This document shows positions 10,341-22,717 of a stretch of 64,000 bases of DNA, in pieces (position 1 is the first letter of the stretch; every line of letters starts with the position of its first letter). Both the position numbers and the translations under genes were made by a program. The notes below the pieces were generated by a model. That model saw only the letters and a list, made by a program, of their open reading frames with translations. It ran no database searches and was not told where the DNA came from. The stretch is from Heliopora coerulea (taxonomy: Eukaryota; Cnidaria; Anthozoa; Scleralcyonacea; Helioporidae): the NCBI GenBank assembly GCA_030142905.1, contig JASJOG010000048.1, positions 186,001 through 250,000 of the forward strand. The letters run 5' to 3'.

Positions 10341-13000
10341 GTAAGTAAAATCACTTAACTGAACGAAAGCCTATAAGTATACTTCAACGTGTATATTCGC
10401 TGACCTGAACTCATGAAAGTAGGATCCATGCCATATTTATCAATAGCGTGGTATAAAAAGTCACTAAGATGGCCTTTTGTACAAGGTAAAAATAAGCCAC
10501 GGACACTCGTATAAATGGTCTAAATTTTTACGATTAAAAGAAGTCGCAGCTACAATCACTGACAAATTTTTTGGAACAAAACAGATGGGTATTTATCACT
10601 ATCTCCGCATCCCCCTATTCAATCTTTTCAAATTTCAACCTCTTGCGAATCTATTACTATGTTCACTCATATGGAAACAACATTAAGAGGGGGGAGGTAA
10701 TTTTTCACGAAATTGAATGGAAATTTTTTGAACTGTTTTAACTAAACTGGTTAATGATTGTAGTCTGAGGCGCAATGTGTACGTCCTGCAAAGCTATTCA
10801 CTGCTTATTTTAGCCCGCAGGTTGTATTAACCGCGGGCTATTTTCTGGAATAAAAGATCCTATTTTTGCCTTCCGTCCTCGGTTTCGTATACCAAATGTT
10901 AACATTAGTCTTTAGGATTGTTTGCTGCCTTCAATGTTGTGAACTTAAATAGAATATCGTCCGCACTTTCTTTTGCCTTTCCTCCGATAGCGTACAATCC
11001 CCAGAGGTATTCTTTTTTTTGTTTGTTTGTTTTGTTTTTTCTTAGAAAAAGAAGATACTGGGTAAGTTTTTCACTTTAATTCATGCTGTATTGCTTCATT
11101 GAAAATTCCCCTGGTTTTTATTCGTTAGCAACCTTCAGTTTTTCAGAGAATCGTGTCCTGCCTTACTTAATTTTCTGCCCTATTTGTTTAAGTTAAAAAA
11201 GTGCAATTTATTAATTACTATTTTTAAGGTTTTGAAAAAATGACTAAACGTATTTGTAGTTCAACTGTGCCAATACGATTGAATAAATAAAGATGTAACT
11301 CAAAGAATTGCTGCGACTAAATGGCTAATCCTTACACGACCAAGTTAAAGTAATAACGAACCCTTCGTGCACAACCATACTATAGAAAAGTACCCAGTCC
11401 AAAGCCCATATAACGCAGTAATTTTTTTAGAACTAATTGGTGTCAGAACTAGCGGCTTACCTGTTAGTCTGATCAGGCTTAATTTGATGACGTTCTAAGT
11501 TACATCAATTTCATTTCGAAATTTTCAAAAACCACCGATTTTCGTATATTTTATTGGAACTGCTGTAAAGTTCACGATGATACCAGATCGATGGAGAAAA
11601 TTTGATCAGTGACTTCAATTTACAAACTCAAAGCACTAAGCAAACGTTTGAGGTTATTGCAGATGGCTTATTCACTGTGCATTTATGTACGCATATTCTG
11701 CAACGTCTTATTGCGTAATTCATCTCATGTCCTCACTAGTAAATGACAGACATTGATTAAAAGAAATGAGTCCCTTTCATGTAAAATGCGTCGATAAGAA
11801 ATTTTCTGGGATTATTGGGTAAAATGTTGTTTACTTCAGTTCAGGGCTGTTTTGGAAAACGATTTCGACGACCGAGTTTGAAAATGAATTGCTGTGTCTT
11901 AAATGCGAATAATAAGTAAAAGGAAAGCATTGATTTCAAAATTGCGGAGTCAGCAAGATCGCAGCCAAATATTTACGCCATCACGGTCGGTTTGTGTACA
12001 AACGTACTAGTGCCAACCTTTTAGCTGAAAACGCGCCAAATCTTCGTCTTTCAACTAGCTCAACATGGCGGTGCTCGGTTGATTACTAACTTCTTAGTGA
12101 AATTAAGGGACAATGCCCCGTCAAGTTTATTTATGATAGCTTTGGTTTTCTTTGCGTCATAAGTTCTAACGTCTCATTGTTTATAATCCTGTAGAGAAGA
12201 TGACCAAGTCGTAAAGCATTATGCAAGTCCTCGCAGTCAATCTTCAAGGGTAGAAAATCAAAACAAGGTTGTTTACTATTGATTTCTGCTGGGTTTTATT
12301 TTTATATTACTCGTTACAATGAATATGGTATAATCTGAACGCTACCATTAAACTATTAGTTTCGTATTGATGCGTTATATTATATGCTAAAGACTTCTTA
12401 CTCTCCTTCTGAAACTTCGTCATGCCTCTGTTATCTGAAAATCTCCACAGTTTTCCTTACCTCATATCGGTCCAACAATCCATCAGAATTGAAATCTTTT
12501 CGATAAAACAGCTCCAGTATTTTTTGTCTTGGTAAGTGACTTTCTTTTTTTAGTCCTGACTGTAGTACTTTGTGTAAGACCACTGGCTTTCGCTAAGTCA
12601 ACATTCAACAACTGACATTCTTCGTCCGTGAGAAAATTTTCCATTTCTAAACAATATTGTGATTATTGATGACTGAAGACAAAATGCAGATATTCAACTA
12701 GAAATACGAATAAGCAACCACTCTCGCCCACCATTTCATTATATCCACGGAGTAAGCAGACGAACTTGACTGGTTGTTAAGATTGTCAAAAACCTAAATT
12801 TTAAGTTTAATGGACAGATAGCCCTTGCTAAACTAAAAGCTGAAAAAAGTTAAGAGCGTCGCGAAATTCATATAAAGCAGCGAAAATTGATTATTACAAC
12901 TGTAAAATCGCAGAAAATTTTGTATCTCCGACTCTATCCAGAACCTAGTACCTCTATAGTCTACTTAAGCGGGCAAAGAAAGAGCATGCGATGGATAATT
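10341..13000. other. no supported gene
   Basis: Apart from the hairpin near 10.8 kb, this AT-rich stretch shows only scattered short frames and no recognisable exon, repeat boundary or transposon end. It may be intron of the membrane-protein gene or intergenic DNA. Confidence 0.5.
10811..10840. other. strong short hairpin
   Basis: TAGCCCGC, one bulged A, GGTT, a five-base loop, then AACC and GCGGGCTA make a 12-pair stem in 30 bases of GC-rich sequence within AT-rich surroundings. It lies about 470 bases downstream of the membrane-protein exon. Function unknown. Confidence 0.6.
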
Positions 13001-13189
13001 TTAAAAGGAAAAAAAAAAGACTGCTGATGTGAATTTTAAGTCCTTGCTTGATGACAGTTGTAAAGAGAAAAAAAATGATAAAAAAAAATTAGATCAAGTT
13101 TATCACAAAATCAATTACAATAAAATTATGAAAATGAAGGGCAATGCCATCGAAAGGCTTGAAGCCGCGCTTTTAGAATATGTGAGGAC

Positions 13190-13380
13190 CCATTAACAAG
13201 ATACCAATGTCGCATACGAGTGTTCGTCTGATGTATGGGATCCACAAACTGGGGACTTCCGGACATACTGCTACATTAGTAAGCGAATCAAAAACAAAAA
13301 TTGTGCTTTTGAGACAACATTACGTCCCTTAGGACGATCAATCGCATACGACAATTATATCGTATAAACAGACAGGCCTT
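13190..13380 (+). pseudogene. possible decayed PLE reverse transcriptase fragment
   Basis: A short translation reads SVRLMYGIHKLGT, close to the PLE motif of type LPPRFYGLPKIHKP, and a second piece 80 bases on resembles LRPIVS...YNL in another frame. A Lys-rich stretch at 13000-13160 precedes it, as in PLEs. Several frameshifts are needed and the match is short. Confidence 0.3.
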
Positions 13381-13689
13381 ACGGTGGCAAGGTAACACCT
13401 CAGGTCTGTCGGCTAATGACACAAAACACAAGCAATGGTAAACTTTTTTGTATTTCAACAGTTGACCTCCATGTTTGCGTTATAAGTTCGTCTTTCATAA
13501 TGTCCATGCTTTAAGCAAAAGCTTTCATCAGTAGTTACCTTTAATACAAATAAATCTATGCTCGTAATTAAAATTATGCATATCAAGAGCAAACTTTCCG
13601 TCTGAACGTCGGCTATTAATTCGCCAGACGGAAACCGCGATCTTAAAATGAATATCAAAGCCCAGTAGACTAGGAGTGGAAGGGGCATT

Positions 13690-14045
13690 CACTCAATTGA
13701 GAATAGAATATTTAATGTAATCTTACGTTTCCTGGCCAAACATGCAACATCTTCAGAGATAATTTACATATATTCACAGGCCTAGGTATAGAATTACAAG
13801 CTTGAATCTAATTAAGTCAATTTGGCCAGTCAAAATCAAGAACTGAAAAAGAAGATTACATGCAAAGAAAAGGAGTGAAGAGGCGGAGAGAAAGTCGATC
13901 GAGACGGTGAGAGAACGAAGAAGTGAGTCAAAACAAATAAAGAGAAGCGGAATGAATTCTTCCATTAAGGGAAGGTTTGAGTTTCTTAATGAGTAGGCTT
14001 TCTCGCAGTAAAAGTTCATGCTGGAAAGAGGAAGATGAAAGATAT
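13690..14045 (-). mobile_element. PLE 3' end relic
   Basis: On the minus strand, around 14030-13950, a frame gives ELLLRESLLIKKLKPSLN, the conserved C-terminal tail that follows the GIY-YIG domain in PLEs (compare the relics at 16.3 and 57.6 kb). Downstream come a noncoding region with CCTAGGCCTGTGAATATATG, akin to the 57.8-kb element, and a degenerate ribozyme-like stretch near 13756-13726 (CTGAAGATG ... GGAAACG). Only the 3' end survives. Confidence 0.65.
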
Positions 14046-14099
14046 TAAGGCCCAGCTTAAGATTCGAATATGAATAGCCATGACTGGATAAATCAAGAC

Positions 14100-14502
14100 C
14101 AATAACAAAACAAGTTAGTTTATAAAAGCTTTACTGACGTTTCGTTGCTGATGCGCAACATTTTTACAGTGAAATACATGATGTATACGTAAGGATATTA
14201 AAATAATATTTACAAGGTGTTGAAAAATAATTAGCCAATGAGAGAGGAGGAAAGGTGAGAGAACAGTAGAAAGGAGAGAAGGAAGGAGAGAAGACTAATT
14301 AAAATAAGGCAAGCGAAACAGACCTGATGTTTTCATTAAGGACAGGCTTAAATTTGCCGATGAGTAAATTCTCCCGAATGAGTAACTCAAAGGGCGAATT
14401 ACAGGACGAGATAACAGAAACGTTATTGGCGGAGATGGCGTGATGAGAGGCCATCTGCTCCGATGACTTTTTTATTATCTCGTCCTGTAATTCACCCTTT
14501 AA
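14100..14502 (-). mobile_element. PLE 3' end relic with snap-back duplication
   Basis: The minus strand encodes FELLIRENLLIGKFKPVLNE (about 14403-14345), the PLE C-terminal tail, followed by a noncoding region. The ribozyme-like stretch at 14169-14149 has a perfect five-pair stem (GTTGC/GCAAC) before GAAACG, but the CTGATGA half has decayed. At its other edge, GGCGAATTACAGGACGAGATAA (14393-14414) is repeated in inverted form at 14478-14502, so the end of the relic folds back on itself. Confidence 0.65.
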
Positions 14503-14504
14503 GT

Positions 14505-14640
14505 TACAGTCCTTTTCTCTGTCTCTGTCCCTGTCTCTGTCTGTCTCTCTTTGTCTCTCTTTCTCTTTCTCTCTCTTTCTCTTTGTCTCTCTTTCTCTTT
14601 CTCTCTTTCACCCTTACTCTCTCACTCTCGGACATCTTTC
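14505..14640. repeat. CT-rich low-complexity tract
   Basis: Irregular runs of TCTCTG, TCTCTT and CTTT make about 130 bases of near-pure pyrimidine on the plus strand. The 80-codon frame over it is a compositional artefact. Confidence 0.9.
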
Positions 14641-14914
14641 AATCCTTTCTTGATCCGTTTTACACTCTTTTCTTTTTAATTATTCTTATTCTCTTCCTTT
14701 TTTGATTTACCATAGCGATAAAAATACTGTCTGGAAATTTTAGTTATCAACTTAAGAAATCCCTTTAATCCTTCAATCAATCCTTAAATTCTTTTCAAAA
14801 AATGTACTTTGAAAATGCGGGCAACAGAGGTACCAGGCGGGAGTCGTAAACGAAGAAGGAATAATAAAGCCCAGTAAAAAACACGCAAAATGGGCATATT
14901 TAAAGTTTTATAAT

Positions 14915-16138
14915 CCCCTCGCCCACCGCGCGAAGCGCGGTGCGAGGGTACTAATCTCGACGTGCCTGGAGTCCCTTTATAGGGAGAAAAATTTTCGCTT
15001 TGTGTATGTATCTTTCTATATATATATATATATATATCCATGAGTTCCGGTCACTCAAAAATGCGGTGTGCCGGCTCGGGAACTGGTATGTTGTTGAACA
15101 ACCCGTACTTAGATACCGTATTGAAGCAAATCGATTTGGTCTCGTCCTTTTTTCCCTTGTATGGATCTCTCGCAAGTTGATTACATTATTTGAACACTGA
15201 AGCCAGTAAATGATTTAAGACCGGCAAACGAATTGGCTTTCTTGGTGCCTGCGGCTGGTTTCGCCACCTCAGTAACTGGACAATTTATGACTTGACAGAG
15301 CAGTTCTCAAAGTTAGCTCCTTGGAATATGCATTTGCCAACTGTTCACTTTGCAGCAACGCTTTGTCTTGGTTCTTTCTGATTTATATGAACAAAAGACA
15401 TAAGGGAACTCGCTTGCTTGTCAGGACATTTGTTTACCTCGTGGATTTCGTAATTCGTTTCATCTTCGTCACCAAAGTTTTGTACCTCCGGATGAATACT
15501 TAGCATAAATCCTTATCATAGCAGATCTTAAAGACATTTGTAACCAACTTTGAGGTAACGTATAATTTATAAATTTTTTAAGACAAAAAAAAAATGACAG
15601 AAAAATACTCAACCATGAGCTGTCCGTAATGCCGGTATCCGTTTGATAACCAATAAGAATGCTCCAATTTAAAGCCGAAAAGTCTGGTCAGCTAATAAAA
15701 CAATCTTTCTTTAAGGCAAAATGAGTGAGAAGTCTAATTGGAAAATGACACGAATTACCATTAACCTGCAAATAATTCAGGGTATTGATTCTATCATTCG
15801 TTGTTTAATAATTTAATTGTAAGGATGGACATCTTACCATTTCTTAAGCCGTTGAAAGTTATTCTCAACGAACTTTTTGTTTTAATACAGCAGAATTGAA
15901 ATTTTAAACGTAAATATGACTATAAGCAGTCTAAATATAAAATAATTTCCAGTTTGGATTGTTGTTTATTTGCGGCCAAATTCTGTGTGAATTTTTTGTT
16001 TATTGCATGTCCTCTTCCAGTTATAGTCAGGAAGATTTGTCTTTTTGAGAATTTTGAAAAATTATCATTGTTACTTGGATTCTTTTGAGATATATTGGAA
16101 GGGTGGGCGAGGGGTTGTTGCGTGCACGTATTTCTAGT
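14915..16138 (-). mobile_element. Crypton-like element, internally deleted copy (A)
   Basis: The minus strand is collinear with the ends of the Crypton-like elements at 37.4-42.3 kb. The 5' end ACTAGAAATACGTGCACGCAAC is near 16138, and the segment encoding the N-terminal HPEVQDFGDED-type region is near 15500. The 3' region holds a (TA)n tract and terminates in CCCTCGCACC plus a hairpin (14915-14951, CACCGCGC/GCGCGGTG). Much of the middle, including most of the recombinase, is missing. Both extremities carry CCCCTCGCCCACC in inverted orientation. A PLE terminus abuts it at 16140. Confidence 0.7.
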
Positions 16139-16139
16139 G

Positions 16140-16845
16140 TAATTCTAACGTTTCGTTGCTGCACGAAACATCCTCAGAGAATGAATAACTTAAATTACAA
16201 GGTGATAAATATTAAAATGGTATGTTACATGATATGTATTAACGAGATATAGGCGTAAGAACTGAAGTGGGAAAGACAAAAGGAAACAGCAGACTGAGAT
16301 GTAGTGGAAAGGTCAAGAAACGAAAAGTCTTAAAATAAAGAAAGTGGAAAGGAGCCCATGTTGGCGTTAAGCGATCGCTTGAGTTTGCGGATAAGAAGAC
16401 TTTCCCTGACGAGAAGTTCAGAGTTGAAGGAAGAAGACAAGATGGTGAAGTCATCAGGCGAGACAGGGTGTCCAGTGTCACAACGATGTGACAGCATGCT
16501 AGTCGGAGGAGGATTGACTCGTTTCTTGCCAGTAAGTGCAGAAATTCCCAAGTGCTCTGAGATTCGTGTGTGGAGAAGCCGACTCGTCTGGCCGACATAC
16601 AACGAGCTACAACTTTGACACTTAAAACGGTAAACGACACGAGATCTCAAGGCCCTGGGAATCTTGTCCTTAAAGACAAAAAAGTGAGACAATTGGAGAG
16701 GACGAAAAACAAAGCGGAGGTTAATGTGACGGAAAGCACTGGAGCATAACTTCTGAATCTGAGTGCGAATTTGGAGGTTATGTTGACCAGTGTGGGGAAG
16801 ACAAAAGTAAACGATTTTCATGGGGGCGAGGGAAACTTTGGGGAG
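16140..16845 (-). pseudogene. PLE GIY-YIG endonuclease fragment with 3' end
   Basis: The minus frame (about 16845-16330) encodes VSLAPMKIVYFCLPHTGQ, a basic linker, then the GIY-YIG core RVVYRFKCQSC, LYVGQTSRLLHTRISEH, a region with HRCDTGHPV, and the family tail ELLVRESLLIRKLKRSLN. The start methionine is internal to the PLE protein. The 3' noncoding part ends with a ribozyme-like motif at 16177-16151. At its upstream edge (16838-16855) it is joined directly to the BEL/Pao pol on the opposite strand, with the reverse transcriptase missing. Confidence 0.85.
16151..16177 (-). ncRNA. hammerhead ribozyme-like motif (degenerate)
   Basis: On the minus strand CTGAGGA, a weak three-pair stem (GTT/AAC), then GAAACGTTAGAATT. 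The second base of the GAUGA box is changed, so cleavage is unlikely. The GAAACGTTAGAA tail matches the terminus at 57.8 kb. Confidence 0.5.
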
Positions 16846-16854
16846 GGTGAAATG

Positions 16855-19131
16855 TCGACCAAACGTAACGTTTTGAGCACCATAGCGACTATCTACGACC
16901 CCCTACAGTTCTTAGCTCCATTTATTATCCGGGCGAAGATGCTGATGCAAGAAATGTGGCTGGCTGGGTTGGATTGGGATCATGTTTTACCAAGCCATCT
17001 AGCAACGAAGTGGAAGAAATGGGTATCCGAGTTACCTGATTTGTCACAATTTACTATTCCACGCCCTCTCCGCCTTGCAGATCCTGTTAGTGTCGAATTG
17101 CATGTTTTCTCCGATGCCTCGAAAGGTGCATATGCTGCTGTGGCATATTTGGTGAGCTCCTATCAAGCCGGTACGGTTACCTCTCGTCTGATCGCTTCCA
17201 AGTGTCGGGTTGCTCCCGTAAAGTCTGTGACTATACCTCGACTCGAACTGATGGGTGCTGTATTGTCAAGTCGTCTTGCACAGGGCCTCCTTAAAGTATT
17301 AAACGTGGATAGAACATTCTTCTGGACGGATTCTGAAAACGTGTGGTATTGGGTTCACAATCAAAGTAAAGATTTCAAGCCGTTTGTAGCAAACAGGATT
17401 GGGGAGATCCACCGCATCACTAGTCCAGAACAATGGCATCATGTCCCCGGTAAGGACAACCCAGCCGACCTGGCAACGAGAGGAATGACCGCTGCAGAGT
17501 TGAACGACAGTACCTTCTGGGCAGAGGGTCCGACATTCTTAAAAGAGCCTGAAACGAGTTGGCCAACATCCCCAAGTAGGAACCCAAAGCCTGTTGATGG
17601 AAATGAACGACGGACCCACACCCAGACGCATGCAACTAACGTTCGTGATGATCCCCCTATCGACCCAAAGCGCTTTTCGAGCTTCAGACGTCTGTGTAGA
17701 GTGATGGCGTGGATGTTACGTTTCATGAAAAACTCAACATCAAAATCTACTCCTAAGATTAAAGGACATGCACTTCTTTGTGCAAAAATTGCATTAGCAG
17801 AGAAAGTTTGGATAAAACTAATACAAAAGGAAGCATTTCCGCAAGCTGAGAGAGACCCGACCTTGGTGAAACTGAATCCTCGAAATGACTCTGATGGTCT
17901 CATGAGAATGAACGGACACTTGCGGCATGCCGTCGAATTGCCTTACGATACGAGGCATCCTATAATCTTACCCAAAGCTCATCATGTAACTCGACTTATT
18001 GTGACAGATGTTCATGAAAGTTTAGGACATGGCTCTGGTGTTGAACTCTGTTTGACGCATCTACGTTCTCGATATTGGATCGTGAAAGGTCGTAAGACAG
18101 TGCGAAGCATAATTGAAACCTGCCCGGAGTGTCGGAGACGGTATTCGAAGAAGACAGCAAACCAAATGATGGCACCTCTTCCAAGACCAAGATTGGAGTC
18201 CCTGTGTGCCTTCGATAAGGTGGGAGTGGACTACGCAGGACCCTTCCTAACACGACAAGGAAGAGGTAAGACGAGGGCGAAGCGATATTTATGTTTATTT
18301 ACTTGTCTGGCGGCGCGAGCCGTCCATTTGGAGATGGCTTACTTGTTGGACACCGACTCTTTTATCAATGCCTTTACCCGAATGGCCTCCAGGAGGGGGA
18401 CACCAAGTTACATACTCAGCGACAATGGAACCAACTTCGTAGGAGCGGAGCGGGAGTTGCGCGAGCTAGTCGACCATCTAGACCAAGAAAAGATCGCAGA
18501 GAAGACGACCGTCCATCGAAAGATCGAATGGAAATTCAATCCGCCATCCGCACCACACTTTGGTGGCGTGTTTGAGGCGTTGATTAAGAGTGCGAAAAGA
18601 GCCCTTAAAACTATTTTAGGTGACGCTGACGTGAAAGACGAAGAACTACATACGGCGATATGCGGAGCAGAAGAGATGCTCAATTCAAGACCAATTACAT
18701 ATGTTAGTGCGGATCCAAACGACCTGACGCCCTTAACTCCCAATCACTTCCTAGTTGGGCAGTTAGGAGGAAGATTTGCGCCCGAAGCCTTGTCTGAAGA
18801 AGTCTATAGCCCTACCAAGAGATGGCATCGTGTACAGCAGCTTCTGAAATTGTTTTGGCAGCGTTGGCGGAAAGAATTTCTACCATCATTAAACGTTCGT
18901 GGCAAGTGGTTCCACCCGAGGCATAATTTGAAACCAGGAGATGTAGTGCTCATTGCTGAGCCAAAAGCTAACCGAGGCGAGTGGCCGCTTGGTCGTATAT
19001 TAGAGGTCTATCCAGGCAGCGATGGATTGGTAAGAGTCGTAAAAGTAAAGTCGAAAGGAAAAGAGTATTTTCGTCCGATTCATAGATTGTGTCCGTTGGA
19101 GTATGTAGCCGAGGGAGGACAGAATGATTGA
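16855..19131 (+). pseudogene. BEL/Pao LTR retrotransposon pol remnant (RNase H, integrase)
   Basis: The open frame of 786 codons starts at 16771 within PLE sequence; homology to BEL/Pao begins about residue 29 (KRNVLSTIATIYDPLQ). The upstream gag, protease and most of the reverse transcriptase are absent. What remains is uninterrupted. The RNase H has its first Asp near residue 114 (VFSDASKGAYAA), WTDSEN near 185 and VPGKDNPAD near 224. The integrase has an H-H-C-C zinc finger (about 403-453) and catalytic Asp near 486 (GVDYAGPF), Asp near 551 (SDNGTNF) and Glu near 602. The C-terminal DUF5641-like region (about 655-780) is typical of BEL/Pao. No stop interrupts 760 codons, so the copy is fairly young even though 5'-deleted. 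Confidence 0.92.
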
Positions 19132-19249
19132 CGATCAACATTGACTGATTGACTTTATAGAATAAAAGTAAACATTGTTTTGTTGTAGCGTTTGGACTAC
19201 GTTTGTTAGAATAAGTGGTTTGTTTTTTTTTCAATCTCGAATGTAGTTA

Positions 19250-19263
19250 CATTCGGGAGGGGG
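19250..19263 (+). promoter_or_regulatory. polypurine tract of BEL/Pao element
   Basis: CGGGAGGGGGA lies immediately before TGTTAATCC, the presumed start of the 3' LTR. Purine runs at this place prime plus-strand DNA synthesis in LTR retrotransposons. Confidence 0.65.
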
Positions 19264-19458
19264 ATGTTAATCCATGAAGTATTTCGGAATTTGTAAACGT
19301 TTTCAAACCCAAAGGATGCGGTCGTCTTTTTGTAGAACCTCTAGAATGACAACACGAGTTTGTTTTAAAAACGGGAAATTTTAGATATTTTATGTCTTTT
19401 ACGACAAAATAAAGTGGTTAGAACCAGCAGACTTATGTTGTCTAATCTTGGGAAAACA
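19264..19458 (+). repeat. putative 3' LTR of BEL/Pao element
   Basis: The stretch begins TGTT right after a polypurine tract and could end AACA at 19458, inverted-complementary termini as LTRs have. It contains an AATAAA (about 19409), as expected for a polyadenylation signal. Just beyond 19458 the sequence is the truncated LINE ORF2, which marks the insertion edge. There is no 5' LTR in the window to confirm the length. About 195 bases is short for the family, so the end is the less certain boundary. Confidence 0.6.
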
Positions 19459-19461
19459 ACC

Positions 19462-20700
19462 AGTACTTGTAAGTCATCTATATGTTTTAAAAGGCTATTA
19501 ATATTTATCGAGCCAATTTTGAATCCACGGGTCATGGAAAGGGCAATTTCAGTGTGGGTTTCAAAACATGATGAAATTTCGTTACTCACAAGATCTGTAT
19601 TGACAACATCATATCAGTATTTTAAATAGTTTCTGAAATTGCTGCCTAGAGTAATGGTACCCTTGCGATTCAAGTGAAGTCCTCCGGCGTTTAGACAATC
19701 AGCATGGATATTGTCATTATTAATATAATCAAAATCAATTTGTTCACAAAATGTTTCTAACAGACAATTTACCTGTTTGATTTTGGAGTTCAGAGATTTG
19801 TCGTCTTCTCTGTAAATTACGGACGAAAGAGCAATATCGGCGTTCGGAAGTTCTTTCTTTACTCGTTTCACAAGGTTTCCCAGTTTCTTTTCAATGGCTT
19901 TTGGAGAGTAACTTTTGATGTTGTTTGTCCCCGCATGGATGATGATTTTGTCAGGTTTTTTATTCAGCGTTGGCTTGATATAGTCCTGCATGTCATCTAG
20001 TGTCGCTCCAGAGAATGATTTTGATGATTCGTTGCACGTCTTGGACAATTTTCGGCCATTAATGTACTTGGTCATAGAATCACTAATGATTGTGACTTTT
20101 GGACTTTGTTTCTATGACTGGGTACTCGAACTTTGTTTACCGGAGTGTTTTTCTCGCTGTGGAAGGTTTGTCCGATCGCTATTATGTTGTTTATCGGCTT
20201 CGTTGCCGTTGGCTGTCGCTGATATTTTATGTTTGGTTCGCTTTTTCTTCGTTTTGTCAACCTGAATCCACGGACCATTCTTACCGCCACGACCAGATTC
20301 TGTTTCAGTGGAAACAGTCTGTTTGTCTTCGTTCATCATTTTAATAATAGCAAGAAGACTGTCGCGCTCAGCCTTTAGTTTTCTGACCTTCGTCTTCCAT
20401 TCATTACAACACTCGCACTCATCGGCTTTCACGTCGGCGTTTTTAAAGTGGACTTTCCCCTCGAGTTGTGTAATTTTGACCCAGAGTTCAGAAATTGCTT
20501 TAGAGTTCTCCTCACATTTAGAACACGGTTGTCTTGTTACGGTTTCAGGCTGTGTAACTGTTAGATCTACAACGTGTTCTTCACCATCGGCCGTACTTTC
20601 AATATGGTTGACGACTTCAGCACACGATAAGTGCTGGATAGAGCGGATGTACTTGATGTTATAGCCGCTTTGTGGGTGTTCCTTAACAAAAGAAATTGAT
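19462..20700 (-). pseudogene. CR1/L2-like LINE: ORF1 with SGNH-hydrolase domain and start of ORF2
   Basis: On the minus strand, from about 20690, a frame gives a Cys-containing, coiled-coil-prone N-terminal region (CSKCEENSKAISELWVKI). After frameshifts comes a 153-codon SGNH/esterase-like domain: KIIIHAGTNNIKS, then the catalytic Asp-His-type end NAGGLHLNRKGT. CR1 and L2 LINEs often carry such an esterase in ORF1. Then GFKIGSININSLLKHIDDLQ, the opening of the APE-type endonuclease, breaks off at about 19462 where the BEL/Pao LTR ends. LINEs usually lose their 5' end. Here the 3' part is missing instead, because another element cut it. Confidence 0.82.
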
Positions 20701-20726
20701 CATCTTTTGTCATTTTGCCATTTGTT

Positions 20727-20748
20727 ACTCAGTCCCAGGGGACTGAGT
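20727..20748. other. perfect short palindrome
   Basis: ACTCAGTCCC and GGGACTGAGT are exact inverted repeats separated by two bases, just beyond the 5' edge of the LINE. It may mark the end of another element. Confidence 0.5.
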
Positions 20749-21944
20749 CGTGAATACGCTCCATACTGTTGCTCTTGCACTGATAAGTACCAGCATATTG
20801 ACCTTACTCAGAACTAACGTAAAGTCACCCGAACTTTCAGCATTCCCGGCTGGGTAAGTCTTGTGTTATTTTAGTCCGGTTAAGGGCAGAGGATTTTATT
20901 CGTCAAGGGAAGACATTCCACTGAGAAGAGTTGTAACTACCTCAATTAACTTTTTCTCAGCAGAATCAGTCCCCGAACACCCATGTCGCGAACAGAGGAT
21001 ATCCTGCCGGGAAGGGGGTTAAACAAATACTAATTTGTCGTAAGAAAAGAAAAAATTAAAAAATCGATAATCGATCAAAAGACCCGACAATGTAGTACAG
21101 CGAGTTGATTCCCAATCACGAAATACCCGGCTAGAGTTCTTTCACAACACAGGCTGTATATCCTACGAAAATTTTCCCTCATACGAGCAGGTTACGTGAA
21201 GAATTACAGCGCTGGTTGAAATGCAGATACTCTACCCGTGTTCAAAATTTCGAAATGTAATCGCCAATTTTTAACGGATTTCTTCTTTTTAAGACCGGGC
21301 TGAAACTCTTCCTTGTAAGTAAAATAGATCTTAATTTCAAAAAGAAATTCACCAGAGTAACGTCCTGTCATCAGAATGGGAGGAACAAACAGCGACGCTA
21401 AGCGCCCGCTCACACCGGAACTCCATCGTTCCGTGTGGCGAAACAATGACGGAGAACGGTTGAGTTCACACGTGATGGGAAAAGGTGTGTCCACATACAT
21501 GCTAACTACTGGAATGAGATGGACAGAACTGTGCGTGCTTCCAGCACTTCACAACGGTTTCACAAGTGTGAGCAGAACAAAAATGGCTGTTGAAAAAGAA
21601 GACAAGAAAGACGGAAGCGATAGGCCGTAATGCTAAGGAGCTCCATGATGCGACTTTGGTATGAAAAAATTAGTTTTCGATTCATTGTCTTCACCTTGAT
21701 CAGTTTTCGTATTGCATAAAAACCGGAGATATAATTCACACCGATTGCCCAAAATGTCCTGGCCTGCCGAGATCAAATAAAAAGTCCTTTAACATTTCCT
21801 CGTGTACAATCAGGGGCAACAATGACAGACGCTGACAGTTCCGTCGCATTCGTTCTACAGTTTGTGGTCCAGTCTGATTCTCTGGAGCCACGATACGCAA
21901 AATACGCTGAATTTTAACTGTTTTCTCCTGGGATTCGTTTCCCA

Positions 21945-22005
21945 TTGCTTTTCCCTGGCTAACGCCAGACAATTTTACCCTGCCAAGGTAGACATTTGAA
22001 CAGAA
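21945..22005 (+). repeat. dispersed TCTGGCTAACGCCAGA-type MITE, partial copy
   Basis: CCTGGCTAACGCCAGACAATTTTA matches the core of the family seen at 30.5, 34.1, 36.2, 48.6, 56.3 and 63.5 kb. The inverted ends are not visible. Confidence 0.65.
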
Positions 22006-22711
22006 GAGAGCAAAAGTACGACCTCTCTGCCATTGAAGGACTCGAGGTGGGTGAAAGCACTGTGCGAGATTGCAGTACGTGTACGAACGTTACTAATGGC
22101 TACACGAAAAACGTTTGAATCAAATAACGTAAAAGTTGGCTTTAAAAACAGCTGTAATGGGCAGTGGCTCTAACATACGCTGTATCAATAAAGGTCGCAA
22201 ACGTACTCATAGTGAAAAATTTGTACAGACTTTGGCGGGTTATATTCTCCTTCCGTTTTGTTAACCGGAGATGAACTCTCGGCTTATCGCTGCTGACAAC
22301 TGAACTAGTAACATTAGGTTTCTTATTTGTCGTTCTATCACAAACTGCCCAGATGTGATCTCGTAGCTCAGCGGCAACGGGGAAAGATTATACGCGTAAA
22401 AATGCAACAAGCTATGTGTAATTCTTGCAACTTTAAGTCAGGCACATGTATGGTTTAATAGTTGTATTAAACTGGTAAAACCAACTTCCTGACACAATTC
22501 TTACATCATACATGTGTAAGCCTTGACGCTACTGAAAGTTGTAACAACCTGCTAAGGTTACCGTTATCAAATCCTGTTTCAAACGTTTCTGCCATAAAAA
22601 GTGTTAAAACTACTGCGCTAATACATCTGAACAGCGAGGGTCAGAGTCCTCTTCTCAAAGAAGCTGGGGATATAAACAACTATCTAATAATCGAATCAAT
22701 CAAGTCTAAAC

Positions 22712-22717
22712 TTTATT
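22712..22717 (-). terminator. polyadenylation signal of the death-domain gene
   Basis: AATAAA on the minus strand, 17 bases past the stop codon at 22735. The very short 3' untranslated region is plausible but unusual. Confidence 0.5.

Noticed and set aside
14463..14705. Leu/Ser-rich membrane-like ORF
   Set aside because: It is a translation of the CT-rich low-complexity tract.
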